Positions 12,147-23,575 of a stretch of 64,000 nt of DNA are shown in pieces. Source of the stretch: Metaphire vulgaris (lineage: Eukaryota > Annelida > Clitellata > Crassiclitellata > Megascolecidae). Position 1 is the stretch's first letter; each line of letters starts with the position of its first letter. The position numbers and the translations under genes were made by a program. The DNA is taken from contig CM030847.1 of assembly GCA_018105865.1 (NCBI GenBank), positions 15,881,089 through 15,945,088 on the forward strand. The letters are read 5' to 3'. The notes below the pieces were generated by a model that was not told the origin of the DNA, did no database searches, and worked only from the letters and a program-made list of their open reading frames with translations.

Positions 12147-13382
12147 TAAAAGTAAACGGAGATTAGAAACGAAGCAACGCAGAAGATGCTCAACATCCGG
12201 AAAGACGTGTCGTCTATATTTAGACACGCCAATCGATCGCACTTAAGAGAGTTACATGTGCCACAACAGTCCGTCTATAAATGAGGCTGCAAATTGGAAG
12301 CTGTGAATGTCTGCATGACAGTCTCATGACATGACATGACATGACAGTAATGACTCGACGTTTGACGTGATGCTCTGTGGTCTGTGGCTGGAAGGCGCTG
12401 TGAAATGCGTAGGAATTCTAAATGGAATCTGAGTGGCTTATCTAAGTCTAAGATAACGTATCTTGATTTCGATTTACTCTTTGTAATTATGGACTGCGTT
12501 TTAAGTCCGTCAGAAGGAAAACAACAGAAGACGAATGCTCTATTTCTAGCGAACACACACACACACACACACACACACATAAACGCACTCACACACAGCA
12601 AAAGCTCAATGCTGTCGTTGAGAATTTAGTTTTCTTTCTGATCTTTCCTCTGCTTTCTTGTCGCCTTGTAATTCGCTCTTTGATTTGTTTCTCAGTAATC
12701 GCGAATTCTGCGGAAAATCTAATTAATCGAATATCCGTTTGAATATGAAAACTAATGATTTTAGTTTAATAACGAAGAGTAACGCGGACTCTGCCAACGA
12801 TTGATTCGCGACATTAAGCAGAGATGTGTTATCATGTTATGATGAACACTCAGACTGACGCAGAAGGACGGACTGACACAAAACCTATACGACAGGTCAC
12901 TGACCGTCACTCATACTTAAGTAGACGCAGTTAAATGTTACGAGATCCGAGACATCGTTGTCGTTTATGACGAATTAAGTTTCCATCAGTTTATAGACGC
13001 TGCTGTTTATCACTGTTGACGCCACATGAGCGATGGAATCTGGGGAAGATGGGTAGGCAGTGCTGCAGGGCGTAGTAGTCGGTGCATGGGAATGGGGAAG
13101 GAGAGGAGGAGGGGGTCGAAGATATCAGAGCTTTGTGGCGATTAGAATTATCAGCAGACGTCAAAACACATTCTGATCGATTATACGGGAGAAGAATTTT
13201 CCACGTGAGCGTAAAACGAAATACACGTGGACGATCGGTGCATGCAGTCGACTTGTATTTGCCTGCATTGTGAGGAGAAGAGAATCTAATTAGGCGATCG
13301 AATGTGGAATTGCAGCCGACGCGAAATGTCCATTAGTATCCACGGACGCATTAAATCTCCGCTGAAAGCAACAGATGACCTA
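12147..13382. other. Intergenic with (ATGAC)n and (AC)n tracts
   Basis: Holds CATGACATGACATGACATGACA near 12325 and an AC repeat at about 12553-12579. The 108-residue minus frame over the latter is a repeat artefact. I see no gene. Confidence 0.45.
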
Positions 13383-13518
13383 CAGTCAAACCCACTTAAG
13401 ACGGACACGAACAGGTGTCCGTGTCGACCGAAACCTGTTGCGCCAAAGTCGACGGTCTGCGTTTAATCGTGTGTCCATATAATTAATTACCAGAGTACGT
13501 GTTAATGAGACTCTACTG
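13383..13518. mobile_element. pogo/Tigger-like MITE
   Basis: The element is flanked by TA dinucleotides. Its ends read CAGTCAAACCCACTTAA and, reverse-complemented, CAGTAGAGTCTCATTAA. They agree at 14 of 21 positions and resemble Tigger-type termini. The internal ACGGACACGAAC and GTGTCCGTGTC can pair as an imperfect hairpin. Confidence 0.5.
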
Positions 13519-13902
13519 TATTATTAGTCAAATGCTTCTCGCATTCCTGTTCTGCGTGGCTCCAGTTGTAATACTATTACTGTTGCTACGCTAGCCACAT
13601 AGCGTGACCTGCAGATGTTTTCTACTGCTATTAGCATCACATGCATTGTCTGTTCTCAAGTACATCAACAGGTGAGCCGCAAAATACTATAATGAAGCTG
13701 TTTTTGGAACAGGTGTGCCGTCATCATCCTCTTGAAATGCAACGGAATGGGTTTTCTCCGATTCAAGGAGCTCAGTTTTCGACGAAATAATAAATTAAGA
13801 GTAGTTTTTCGCTTAATTGCATCAAAACGACTGCGCAAATAATCATACTCGAAATCGATCCAATGACAACTGCCTCTCTTTCTACGAATCCACTCATAAC
13901 TA
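13519..13902. other. Short intergenic spacer between MITEs
   Basis: The 152-residue minus-strand frame across 13665-14123 runs through both neighbouring MITEs and has no recognised domain, so I treat it as chance. Confidence 0.4.
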
Positions 13903-14070
13903 CAGTAGAATTTCGTTATTACTGACTCGGTTATAACGCATACTCGGTTATAACGTAGTGCAATGTACGGTCCCGTGTGATGTTCTACTGTATTGGATAT
14001 AACGTACCTCGGATAGAACGTACCAAATTTGACAGACCCGCTAAGTACGCTGTAATGAAGTTCTCTGTTG
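13903..14070. mobile_element. pogo/Tigger-like MITE, second family
   Basis: TA-flanked. The left end CAGTAGAATTTCGTTATT is followed by two ACTCGGTTATAACG phrases, a sequence style common in pogo-group MITEs. The right end reads CAACAGAGAACTTCATTAC when reverse-complemented. It lies 14 bp from the next MITE. Confidence 0.5.
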
Positions 14071-14084
14071 TAATTCATTGCAAC

Positions 14085-14273
14085 CAGTGCTTTTTTTCTA
14101 GGAAAAAAGGTTTGGGAACCCACCCTTTTTTACTCGTCAACAAAACAGGCGTGGGAACGCCGCATCTGTACGTTCCCAAACACATTATTACATATCCATA
14201 ATTATATATGCAATCTGGCAAAACAGGTTTGGGAACGGCGTTCCCATGCGTTCCCACTGAAAAAAAGCCCTGA
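14085..14273. mobile_element. hAT-type MITE with CAGTGCTTTTTTTC ends
   Basis: The left end is CAGTGCTTTTTTTC. The right end is GAAAAAAAGCCCTG, one mismatch apart from an inverted copy of the left. The flanks carry the perfect 8-bp duplication ATTGCAAC (14077-14084 and directly after the right end). The interior repeats the phrase TTTGGGAACG in both orientations. Confidence 0.85.
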
Positions 14274-14289
14274 TTGCAACTAAACGACA

Positions 14290-14680
14290 AAGGCCATATA
14301 CAGAAGACATTGGAAGCCACAGAAATGTGGTTTTTGCGAAGGATGATGAAGATTGCATGGACGGAAAATAAAACCAATTAAGAGATCTTAAATGAAATTG
14401 GAATTAAAAGAAGTATGATGGTAACCATCAAAAAGACAGCTTTCCTTCTTCGTAAACATGATGAGGAAGGAAGGCCTGGAGCATTTGGCAATAACCGGAA
14501 AAGTGGAGGGAAAAAGGGCAAGAGGAAGACAGAGAAACACATATGTAGACTGACTACGAGAAGGAATTGAGGGAGTAAAGAACAATATTGAATTAATAAG
14601 AGCAAGTCGAGATCGAACAGAGTGGGCATTCAGGGTTGCTGACGTAGAAATACACAACAGCGTCTAAAGAAGAAGAATAG
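14290..14680 (+). mobile_element. Non-LTR retrotransposon 3' coding fragment (family shared with 61960-62345)
   Basis: Conceptual translation with two frame changes gives the C-terminal part of a LINE ORF2. It starts LEATEMWFLRRMMKIAWTEN, continues with a conserved basic GKVEGKRARGRQR segment, and ends ASRDRTEWAF-RVADVEIHN. Two in-frame stops are present, so the copy is dead. The same wording occurs in reverse at 61960-62345. Confidence 0.75.
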
Positions 14681-14930
14681 ACGGCAAATAAATGACGGCT
14701 TCGAAAAAAAACTCACGAACAATAACTGACGCTTAATTATTAATTTCTTAGCGACCAATCGTTAATCAACTATAGCTCCAATCGATCTCTAGGTCGTTAC
14801 GTGACCGGTCAGCGTCAGGCGCCTTCGTGTTTCATCGGTCTCGGCTAATGACGGCGACAGCGCTGCTCTTCGTTTCCTTCCGTCAAATATTCAGCTCTGT
14901 TTCCTTGACAGAGGCAAAAGGAGCCACAGC

Positions 14931-15005
<75 letters not shown>

Positions 15006-16501
15006 CAAATGTCGGCGTATTTGCTCTCGACGGGCATTTCAACGGTTATTGATTACTGTTCAACGTCTTTTGGTTCTGGCTTCTGACGATGCCTATTGTA
15101 TAGCAGTTCCGACCAATTCAAAGTTCAAACCGTGAACTCGTTGAGTTGCTGGGACACACAGCCTATAAGGTCAATTAGGCTGCTTTAGGCTGCTTTAGGC
15201 GGCACCATGCGTTTTGCCTCTAAGCAGGTGTTTGTTATTCCGGAGGAGGTAGCGGCGTTTTTGTAGCCTCTGCGTTCTCCTCCTTTATACTGAGGAGGCA
15301 TTTTATTAATTGAGCGTTGCTTCGAGCGAATGTCCTGCCTACGAATGTGACTCATTAACGACGAGTCTGAGCTGCTTCTGCTGGTCTCTGTTGCTCTCTG
15401 CTTAACTGACAACCCGTTCCCTGTTGCCTGTATAGGGCCTATCTGTGCTGTGCTCTTCGCTGACAGAACCGACCGAATGCGGAATCTGGAATCTTGTCTT
15501 CTGTTTCGTAAATTTCGACGAAAGAAGCTTTGAGGAGCTAGATAGAAGTAACGTAGTATTTGAGGCCAGGGAAGAGGAGGAGGAGGAGGAGGAGAAGGAG
15601 GAGGACAGGGGGACAGGCCTCATGATCAAGCCAAAGTCTTGAAGCACGGAATATTAAAGACAGTGGCGGAATATTCAAATGACGTCATTTCGACCTTCAA
15701 AGAAGAAAAACGGTAACCACGGTTCTGGTGATATTTTGGCACTTTGTGAGTTTTTTTGTCTTCTGTGTATTAAAACTAGAGAAAGGCTTCGTTTAAGTGA
15801 CTTTTGGGTACAAGTGAAGCAGAGGTCGACATAGCATCTCCCCACCCGAAACACTGACTGCATCATTGGCGATGGGAATATTTGAGCTTTAAAAAAATTC
15901 GGTTAAATGTCTCTTCTGGTCACGTGCTCACCGCTTCTGATATTGGCATACATGACATCTGACTTCTATATTGGCCGATGTCTTTACAGGTTCTAGATCT
16001 TTTTCTCACTTCAAAACATCCAGGGCTTAGAGTATTTGACGCCCATGGCAGGGTATCAGAAAATTAAATTAACAGGTTAACAAATCTCTAATTAACAAAT
16101 CATGTCATTTTTTTAACTGGATTAAAACTATAGGTGCACTTTTCTTGCCTTTACTGGTGCGAACTGGTCTATGACGTGCCCTCAAAGTCAGTTTTCTCAG
16201 TTTCTTCTCTTTCTACGCTGAGTAGAGAGCAAGATCACAGTTTTTTGACGCTCCCTGAAGCGACTCTCATGACATCTGCCCTGCCCTGGGTACGCCCCTG
16301 GAAGCAATTAATTGCTAACTCACTCGATATCAACTCTGACATTAACAACGGACTGCACTCCTGCCTAGAAATCGATCGCACTCAACAAGGCACTATGCAT
16401 TTTTATCAATGACGCTATAGAAGTCCAACGGTTCGGCGATAATGCATCGACTGAGTAATAAAATTCCAGTGTCTATTTCTGGCGTCAATTGTTCTTGTTG
16501 C

Positions 16502-16504
<3 letters not shown>
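14681..16504. other. Intergenic with GA and GAG tracts
   Basis: Contains (GA)n at 14935-15001 and GAG-rich DNA at about 15571-15606. The phrase GACGCTATAGAAG at 16411 matches the retroelement tail motif seen elsewhere in the window. No coding sequence is supported. Confidence 0.45.
14935..15001. repeat. (GA)n microsatellite
   Basis: About 67 bp of pure GA. Confidence 0.95.

Positions 16505-16573
<69 letters not shown>
16505..16573. repeat. (CT)n microsatellite
   Basis: About 69 bp of pure CT. Confidence 0.95.
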
Positions 16574-16576
<3 letters not shown>

Positions 16577-17075
16577 ATTCGCTGGCAATTAATGCACAGG
16601 TGATATGCGTCACTGAATTATAAGTGGAGCGAAAATGTCAGTGAAGTCGTTTGACGTCAGACAAATGCTTTTTTACTGCACCAGACAAATCGACTTTATT
16701 TCGTTTGCAGACAGCCGTCTCCTTTGAATTAGGTTTTTTCATTCAAGGGGTTTTCCAGTAGATTCTAAGATATTCCTGAATCGAATGTATTTACTTAATT
16801 TCGAAATGTTGCGTTAAAAGTCACTCGCGATTTCTAATATAATTCAGAATTATTTTGCGGCAAATGTAGGCTATTATTTTCTGAGCGATTATATTTTGAT
16901 CATTTGTCGATAACATATTTCTTATCGTTTTATCCATTCAGATGCGCAGGAGCCTCAGAATAACGCTGAATAGGATTTTGCTGGCAATCCGTTAAAATTT
17001 CACCCACGGCCTTCTCATTGGCTGCACATATACAGAAGCGAAGATTACAGTATATGTGCTAAGCACTCCTAGCAT
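16574..17075. other. Intergenic, nothing seen
   Basis: AT-rich sequence immediately left of the hAT element. I see no repeats, exons or terminal structures. Confidence 0.4.
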
Positions 17076-17402
17076 GTTAGGAGCAGAGATGTAGTACTTG
17101 GTACTTGTACTTGTACTCGAGTTGTACTCGAGTACAAATTTTTAGTACTTGTACTTGTACTTGTACTCGGAGGCCAGGTACTTGTACTTGTACTTGTACT
17201 CGGAGTTTTAGGAATGCAAGTACTTGTACTTGTACTTGTACTCGGAGGCCAGGTACTTGTACTTGTACTTGTACTTGAAGCATTGTGTACTTGCTACATC
17301 TCTGGCTACATGTACTTCAATGGTACCAGCAATGCTGTTCCTTTAGGTTAATGACAAGCACATCCTCACAGATGGCCAAGTAACTGGAACTCAACGATAT
17401 TT

Positions 17403-17621
17403 ATGATGAAGCCACTGATACCATCGTATTTTGGAACAGTGAAGTTAATAGAAAAGAGTTCAACAGGCTGTATAATGCAGCCATTAATTAGAGACCTTAG
17501 TGTGCCTGCTTCTGGCGCACCAATTAAACGCGTATTTAGCCAAGCTGGCTTGATCGCGAAACCGCATAGGGTTAATATGACCGATGCAAGACTATCATCT
17601 CTATTTTTAGTGCAACTGTGA
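17403..17621 (+). pseudogene. hAT transposase dimerisation-domain remnant
   Basis: The 72-residue frame contains LSVPASGAPIKRVFSQAGLI followed by a basic KPHRVNMTDARL stretch. This is the typical pattern of the hAT C-terminal dimerisation domain (small-residue PASGAPxxRVFS, then xRxxLxxxxLxxL). The upstream catalytic domain and BED zinc finger are absent, so no active transposase is encoded. Confidence 0.85.
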
Positions 17622-17654
17622 TGATATTTAGATGCTAATAGTGTCAGTTTTATT

Positions 17655-17760
17655 CGTGGCCGGACAAACTGTCCGAGGACAAAATGTCGCGGACAAAATG
17701 TTATGTAGAAAATGTCATGGGGACAAAATGTCAGCGGAAAAAATGTCAATGTCAAAAATG
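17655..17760. repeat. GGACAAAATGTC word cluster
   Basis: Five to six variants of GGACAAAATGTC, starting with the near-palindrome CCGGACAAACTGTCCG. The phrase GACAAACTGTCCG recurs inside the long-TIR element at 20948-21538, which suggests common ancestry. Confidence 0.6.
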
Positions 17761-18660
17761 TTGTACTAATACTTGGAGGCCAGGTACTTGTACTTGTACT
17801 TGTACTCGAAGGCCAGGTACTTGTACTTGTACTCGTACTCGAAGGCCAGGTACTTGTACTTGTACTTGTACTCGGAGGCCAGGTACTTGTACTTGTACTT
17901 GTACTCGGAATTTTTGGAATGCAAGTACTTGTACTTGTACTTGTACTCGGAGGCCAGGTACTTGTACTTGTACTTGTACTTGAAGCATTGTGTACTTGCT
18001 ACATCTCTGGTTAGGAGTGTTTATGACTAGGAGTGCGAATGCCACGTTATTCGCCATTTCTTATAAAAAGCCAATGCGTTTTGGTATTTAGCTCGTATTG
18101 CTCATCATTTTACTTCAGTCAGGACAGACATTAACTTGCCAGTAGAGCGCCCTCCGTTTCAGCAGAGTTCGGTTAATTTGAAGATGGCGGCAGACATTGA
18201 AACGGTGTTATAGGTGACCGTTTGACCTTCTCTGAGATCGTCTTACGTTTATCTGCTTCTGATGGTTGTTTTCTACTTGGAACCATTTCCTCCGATGTAT
18301 AACCGCTCTGCTGAGACTCGTTTGTATACAAAGTACATAAGGAATTCTATCTTCGATCAAGATTCAGAGATTAAGACGAAAAATACACCATACATTCAGA
18401 TCTGATGGAACTAATCGTGTAGTCATATTTCAAGGAATTAATTATCTACGAAGACCATCGCTCTAACCGAACATTTGTTCTCTTACGCCAATACTTATAT
18501 GCACATAGATTTATGGGCCATTCGGGTATGCATATAAATATATACTATACAAGCGATATATATATATATATATACATACAGATAATGCTATACTATAACC
18601 GAACGAGAGACACAATTTTATTTGGTCTCCGTGCCATTATTTAGTCATAAGTTCCTCGAT

Positions 18661-18663
<3 letters not shown>

Positions 18664-18711
<48 letters not shown>
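18664..18711. repeat. (TA)n microsatellite
   Basis: Pure TA for about 48 bp, passing into TTTATGTATTTATT. Confidence 0.9.
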
Positions 18712-18715
<4 letters not shown>

Positions 18716-19624
18716 GTATTTATTTATTTATCGGCAATACAGATATATATTTAACTCGGGTGCATACGTATATGTATACGTGTATGCATAGGTTCGAGAT
18801 AAATTTCTTGTAGGAAAAATTGAAGCAGTGGAATACTTATAGGAGGAGAGAAAGATTCGATGCATGACTGACATCAAAAGCAGTTGAAGTGACTGTCTGT
18901 TCTGATATTAATGGCTATACAGGATTAAGATAAAGATCAAGATAAATCATCAGAGATCACGAGAGAAAAATGTCTGCACCATTTGAACTGCTTGTCACCT
19001 GTCTCTAATGGCAACGGCGTGACGTCAGAGCGTTTTCATGGCAACCGCAGTCTTCCGAGCGAGGTCGTGCAGAGGTCAGAGTCCCTGTGAAAAGAAATCA
19101 TAAATCTTCAATTAGAAAAGCGCAGAAGCGTTGGCCACAGAGTTCAGTCCAAGTGTGAGATTTACAAAAAGAATGAAATGTTTTATTAAGAAAAGTCTAG
19201 TGGCAATCGATTTGTTTCGTGAGAATATGAGATATTTTCATCAGACCGGAATATCCGACCGATTTGTCAAACTGTCCAAGAATTCTCCAGTTAGAAAGTT
19301 TCCTCTCGACGCTTTCAACTGAATTCCCTCAGAACGGAAATTCCAGCGACGACTGAGCAGAACAGGTCGTAAATGGTTACAATGTCTCTTTACAGCGTGT
19401 TACTTGTTCCCGCATTTGACCTCTGAGGACAGGATTGTACCGAAAGGGAGAACATTTCACGGTGTGGTCGGCAGAGAGCTTTAGTTTTGTGGTCCCGGGA
19501 TAATTGGGTCTGAGATGGACAAGCAGGAGACACTTCGATGCACTCAACAACATCAACATGAAACCATTACTCATTTCGACCGATAGTTCAGATATACCAG
19601 AAATGCACAGTCGATCCTTCTATT

Positions 19625-19825
19625 TCTCTGCCTCTCTCTTTGTCTATGTGTCTATTGCTATCTCTGTCTCTCTCTCTCTGTCTCTCTCTGTTTGTTTCTG
19701 TCTCTGTCTGTCTCTCTATCTGTCCCTGTCTCTCTGCCTGCCTCTCTCTGTCTCTGTCTGTCTGTCTCTCTCGTTCTCTGTCTCTCTCTATCTCTGTCTG
19801 TCTGTCTCTCACTCTCTCTCACACT
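19625..19825. repeat. CTCT/CTGT compound microsatellite
   Basis: Interleaved CT and CTGT units for about 200 bp. Confidence 0.9.
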
Positions 19826-20416
19826 CATAGAGTCATACATGCATACAGTGTATATGCTTGACGACTGTTGCCAGCCAGACATTCGTCTGCCGTCTGGTTA
19901 CCTGCTGTGGTCAGATGAAAGTCCTCCTCCAATATAGAATCAGAAACGGAACCAGCGCCATCGACTTTTAGCAGACGACGGGGCACCAGCGCAGGTCGTC
20001 ACTGTGAATGTAACAAACGAAACAGGATGGAAGACCAATGCGGAAACACATCGTTTGCAGCGACGACTTGAGAATTATTCCACTGACTGACAGGAGACAG
20101 TTTTGTGCTTCTGTCAGTGATGTTCGAATAAAAGCAAGTACAGAGGACAGATCGCTTCTTTGGTAAGTGTAATGTTGTCTTCTTTCTCGAAAGAACTTCG
20201 TCAAATTATCCGAGTTTGAACCAAATAGAGACAATGCTTGTAGGGAACTAACCATCTGTAATTGTGATTCTTAGTCAGTATGTGTTAATGTCCTTAATAA
20301 GGCTACTCGATTGGCTTCTATGGATCCAGCATTTACTGGCAATTTGGGTGTCTTGTAGTAATTCAGATGCGCTTTTAGAGCAGCAGCAACCTACTACAGC
20401 ATCATTACATCACAAA

Positions 20417-20515
20417 CAGTGCGTGGCGGCTCCAACTGGTTGGCCCCCGTGCTTGGAAGTTGCCATCCCAGCGCCCCGCCCCTCCCCCGCTTGCCAAATC
20501 CTGGAGCCGCCACTG
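20417..20515. mobile_element. hAT-type MITE, CAGTGGCGGCTCC family, copy 2
   Basis: The left end is CAGTGCGTGGCGGCTCC, with a 3-base insertion relative to copy 1. The right end is GGAGCCGCCACTG. Exact 8-bp duplications ATCACAAA lie at 20409-20416 and 20516-20523. The interior (CTTGGAAGTTGCCAT...CTTGCCAAATCCTGGAGCC) matches copies 1 and 4. Only 99 bp, the shortest complete copy. Confidence 0.9.
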
Positions 20516-20523
20516 ATCACAAA

Positions 20524-20947
20524 GTCACTCTTGTAAATCTATCACTCTGTAGCCACGGTTGATAGACATCTTCTAAATCTAATGCAGTGTGATTTTTCGA
20601 CCTTTTGTATTTATCGGTTGAGAATTTGATTGAATTTTCTGAGCGCAGTGCTCCAATGCGTTGACACCAAGAGGCCTTTGACATGGATGGAAGATTGATG
20701 CTGTATTGCAAAAGAGAAGGTCACGTGATTTCGTTTCATCTTCTGTAGATTTGCGATTTACGAAAATGAACGCTCGAAATCTCGATGGTTGATGTTTTTC
20801 AAAAATCCATCTAGATCTAAGTCTTGTAAAAGCTCTGATCTGACATCATCGAATTGAACCTGTAGCTATCGTCATTGCTTTTAGCTTTATTAGTCTCCTG
20901 ATGCACCCTGCCCCATAAAGATGATACAAAGTTCATCTGTATTCATT
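20524..20947. other. Short intergenic spacer
   Basis: I see nothing here beyond the CATT at 20944-20947 that serves as the left target duplication of the next element. Confidence 0.4.
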
Positions 20948-21538
20948 CCGGTGTCGTGCCATAAAGTGTCCGCTGCTATAATGAGCTCGGTCGGACAATT
21001 CCTTGCAGCCACAAAGCGTCCGACTCGCCGACAAACTGTCCGGAGCAATTTACTTGCAGAATAATGTCCGGGAAAAACTGAACATGAAATAGATACGATT
21101 TATGCGATTTTTATATCATTAGTGATCATGGTCAGACTAATAGGTCAGTATAGTGAGTCATGCTAAACCGATTAATAAAAATACATGAAAATATAACCTT
21201 TAATTTGTTCCAGGCAACGCGTGAATTGTAACTTAATTCTGACACTAATCAAATGTTGCAACATCGAAACCAAAGAGCTAGAGGAGTTAGGCCTAATCCC
21301 TGGTAGTATAGGCACATGCATGAAAGCTCACGAATTGCCGTAAACCTCTATACGTTGTTTCTTTATCGTCGACATTTGTCACAGATTATGTTAGAATGAG
21401 CCGGTCACTTTTTGGCCTCCCGGACATTTTCTAGGTACAATTTATGGCGCTATGAACCGTCCGCGGGACACTTTGTAGTTGCAATTAAGTGTCCGCCCGG
21501 ACATTTTTCGGCTAGGACACTTTATGGTACGACACCGG
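20948..21538. mobile_element. Long-TIR DNA element with CATT target duplication, superfamily unassigned
   Basis: The ends read CCGGTGTCGTGCCATAAAG and, reverse-complemented, CCGGTGTCGTACCATAAAG. Together with the following GTGTCC they agree at 23 of 24 positions. CATT flanks both sides (20944-20947 and 21539-21542). Subterminal GTCCG / CGGAC words recur within 150 bp of both ends (for example CGACAAACTGTCCGG near 21030). No transposase frame is present; the 61-residue plus frame at 21412 just reads the right end. Confidence 0.75.
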
Positions 21539-21542
21539 CATT

Positions 21543-21868
21543 TGACGTTGCGTCTCAGTTATTAAACAGAAGCGTTATGTTTCTACGATTTCTCTAAAGA
21601 TATCTGATTATTGTCTAAGAGGCATTAATTTCTGACGTTGGTGATGTCATGCTAAATTGTTCATACGTTAACATTAATGAGTTCGTATAAGACGTTGAAG
21701 GATCAAGATGAAGGCTCTCGCACCGTCAATATATGACCCAAGAGGTTGCCATCTAACGTTCTTCAGACACAAAGGCTCAAAGTTTCGAAGAAGAAACCTC
21801 AGATGACGTCATCTGTATGTACACGAAGTGAGGACAGAGTCTTTTCGCCTTCTGTTTTTACTGAGTTA
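21543..21868. other. Short spacer, nothing seen
   Basis: Unremarkable sequence between the long-TIR element and the SINE. Confidence 0.35.
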
Positions 21869-22250
21869 GGCGGGAAATTAGCATAGTGGTGACAACATTG
21901 GACGATGAAGCAAGAGGTCGCTGGATTGAGACCCGTGGGAGCTCTAAGGTCGACTCAGCCTTCTTTCACTAGATGGCGATGGCAAATGAGTAGCGGATTA
22001 ATCCGCGGAGTAAACAGGCGTGTTGCATGAGAACACTGGTCCCGTATCATGTAACTTGCACCAGTCGCCTGGCTGAGGGCCATGGAAACGGAGATCAGCG
22101 CCGCCCTAGGAGTCTTGAGGGTTCAGGAAGGACTTTACTAGGCTAAATAGGCGATTGTTCCGTCGACTGGGAAAGAGACCGCCGGCAAATGCACCTGTAA
22201 GCATTAGGTGTCTGCTCTCCACCTTTACTCGCCTCTGTCTGATCGTGTAT
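21869..22250 (+). repeat. tRNA-derived SINE
   Basis: The head carries an RNA polymerase III A box (TAGCATAGTGG, 21879-21889). A B-box-like GGATTGAGACC lies about 45 bp downstream, in a context resembling a tRNA T-arm. A body follows containing GGTCGACTCAGCCTTCTTTC, a phrase type common just after the tRNA part of invertebrate SINEs. The 3' end is not sharply defined; the likely tail is near TGTATAAAAAGCAC. Confidence 0.65.
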
Positions 22251-22517
22251 AAAAAGCACAGAAGGCACCACTGGACATCGGATTAAACTTAACACTTGCG
22301 CGAATACACGAGATAGACTCTGTCTGTGCGCGCGTGCGTGTGCGCGTGCGTGTGTGTGTGTGTGTGTGTTTGGGTGGAATGTGCAGCGATGTAGTGGCGG
22401 ATGGACGTGAGGATGTTCGTTAATTGGCCTCGTTATCCTTCGTTGGCCTTCGTTTCGTCCGTTTTATGGTAATTCAGTCGACGACGGATCTCAATTGGAA
22501 CGGATGACAACAGAGAA

Positions 22518-22596
22518 GGAGGAGGAGGAGGAGGAGGAAGAAGAAGAAGAAGAGGAAGAGAAGGAGGAGGAGGAGGAGGAGGAGGAGGAGGAGGAA
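22518..22596. repeat. GGA/AAG-rich microsatellite
   Basis: Imperfect GGA with AAG interruptions; source of the poly-Glu and poly-Ser frames. Confidence 0.9.
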
Positions 22597-23307
22597 AATA
22601 AGGAGGAAGAGGAGAAGGATGTCCTCTCGTCCATCGACGAAAGAAAAGCTGAAACGAATTCAAGACAAACGACAGACAAATCGACAACGGAGAGAGAGGG
22701 AGGACGGGGAGGAAAAGAGAGAGAGTGAGGGATAGGGAGAGAGAGAGAGAGGAAGAAGAGGAAGGAAGACGGAGGGAGGGGAAGTCTTTCGCAAATTAGT
22801 CGTATTATGAAGCGATGATGAAAGTAGTCTTGATAACTGATTCTCTTCTGAGTGTAGTCAGTCATTGCGCTGAAGGAAAGGTAGAAGGAGGGGTCTGGTA
22901 TAGGAAAAGCTGTACGTGTATTATCGACCTTTTATAGCGCCACAATATTTATGATACAGTGGACATATATCGGATCGCCCAAAGCCAAATCATAAATTGC
23001 ATTAAGAAAGTTATTTCTCCAAAGAGAAAGGCGTGAGAGAGTAAGAGTGAGAGAGTGAGAGTGAAAGAGAGAGAGAGAGAGAGGTCAAAGAAGGCACCGT
23101 TTGTCCAAGTGAAGAGCTTTGCAAAAATGTCTCTCTCGTCGGAATGCAGAGTCAGCAGAAGTCAGTTGAATGAATGTCTTTCAGTAAGTAAGCTCAGAAA
23201 TAAGCTCATAAAGCGAACAGTTAGAGTAAAAACAGTTTGGAACAGGAACCAGGTTAAAAGCAATTTCCAAAAGATCTCTTTGTCTATATGCATGCATGTC
23301 CTGCTCT

Positions 23308-23575
<268 letters not shown>

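Larger units (their letters stand above)
17084..18009 (+). mobile_element. hAT element with GTACTTG subterminal repeats and an 8-bp duplication
   Basis: The 11-bp terminal inverted repeat is CAGAGATGTAG / CTACATCTCTG. The exact 8-bp duplications GTTAGGAG lie at 17076-17083 and 18010-18017, the hAT signature. Dense GTACTTGTACTTGTACTCG arrays occupy 17090-17300 and 17765-18000 in the same orientation on both sides. Each array ends with GAAGCATTGTGTACTTGC and a terminal-repeat copy, so the left array carries its own internal terminus at 17281-17306. Between them lies a remnant of the transposase C-terminus, and at 17655-17760 a cluster of GGACAAAATGTC words that may be a second element's debris. 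Confidence 0.9.
18018..20408. other. Intergenic with TA and CT/CTGT tracts
   Basis: Contains TA repeats near 18557 and 18664-18711 and a 200-bp CTCTGT-rich tract at 19625-19825. No gene is supported. The IYIY and SLSLS frames are repeat artefacts. Confidence 0.5.

Noticed and set aside
16024..16301. Possible element between CCAGGGCTTAGAG and GGGTACGCCCCTGG
   Set aside because: The ends match only over CAGGG and the flanking 8-mers do not agree.
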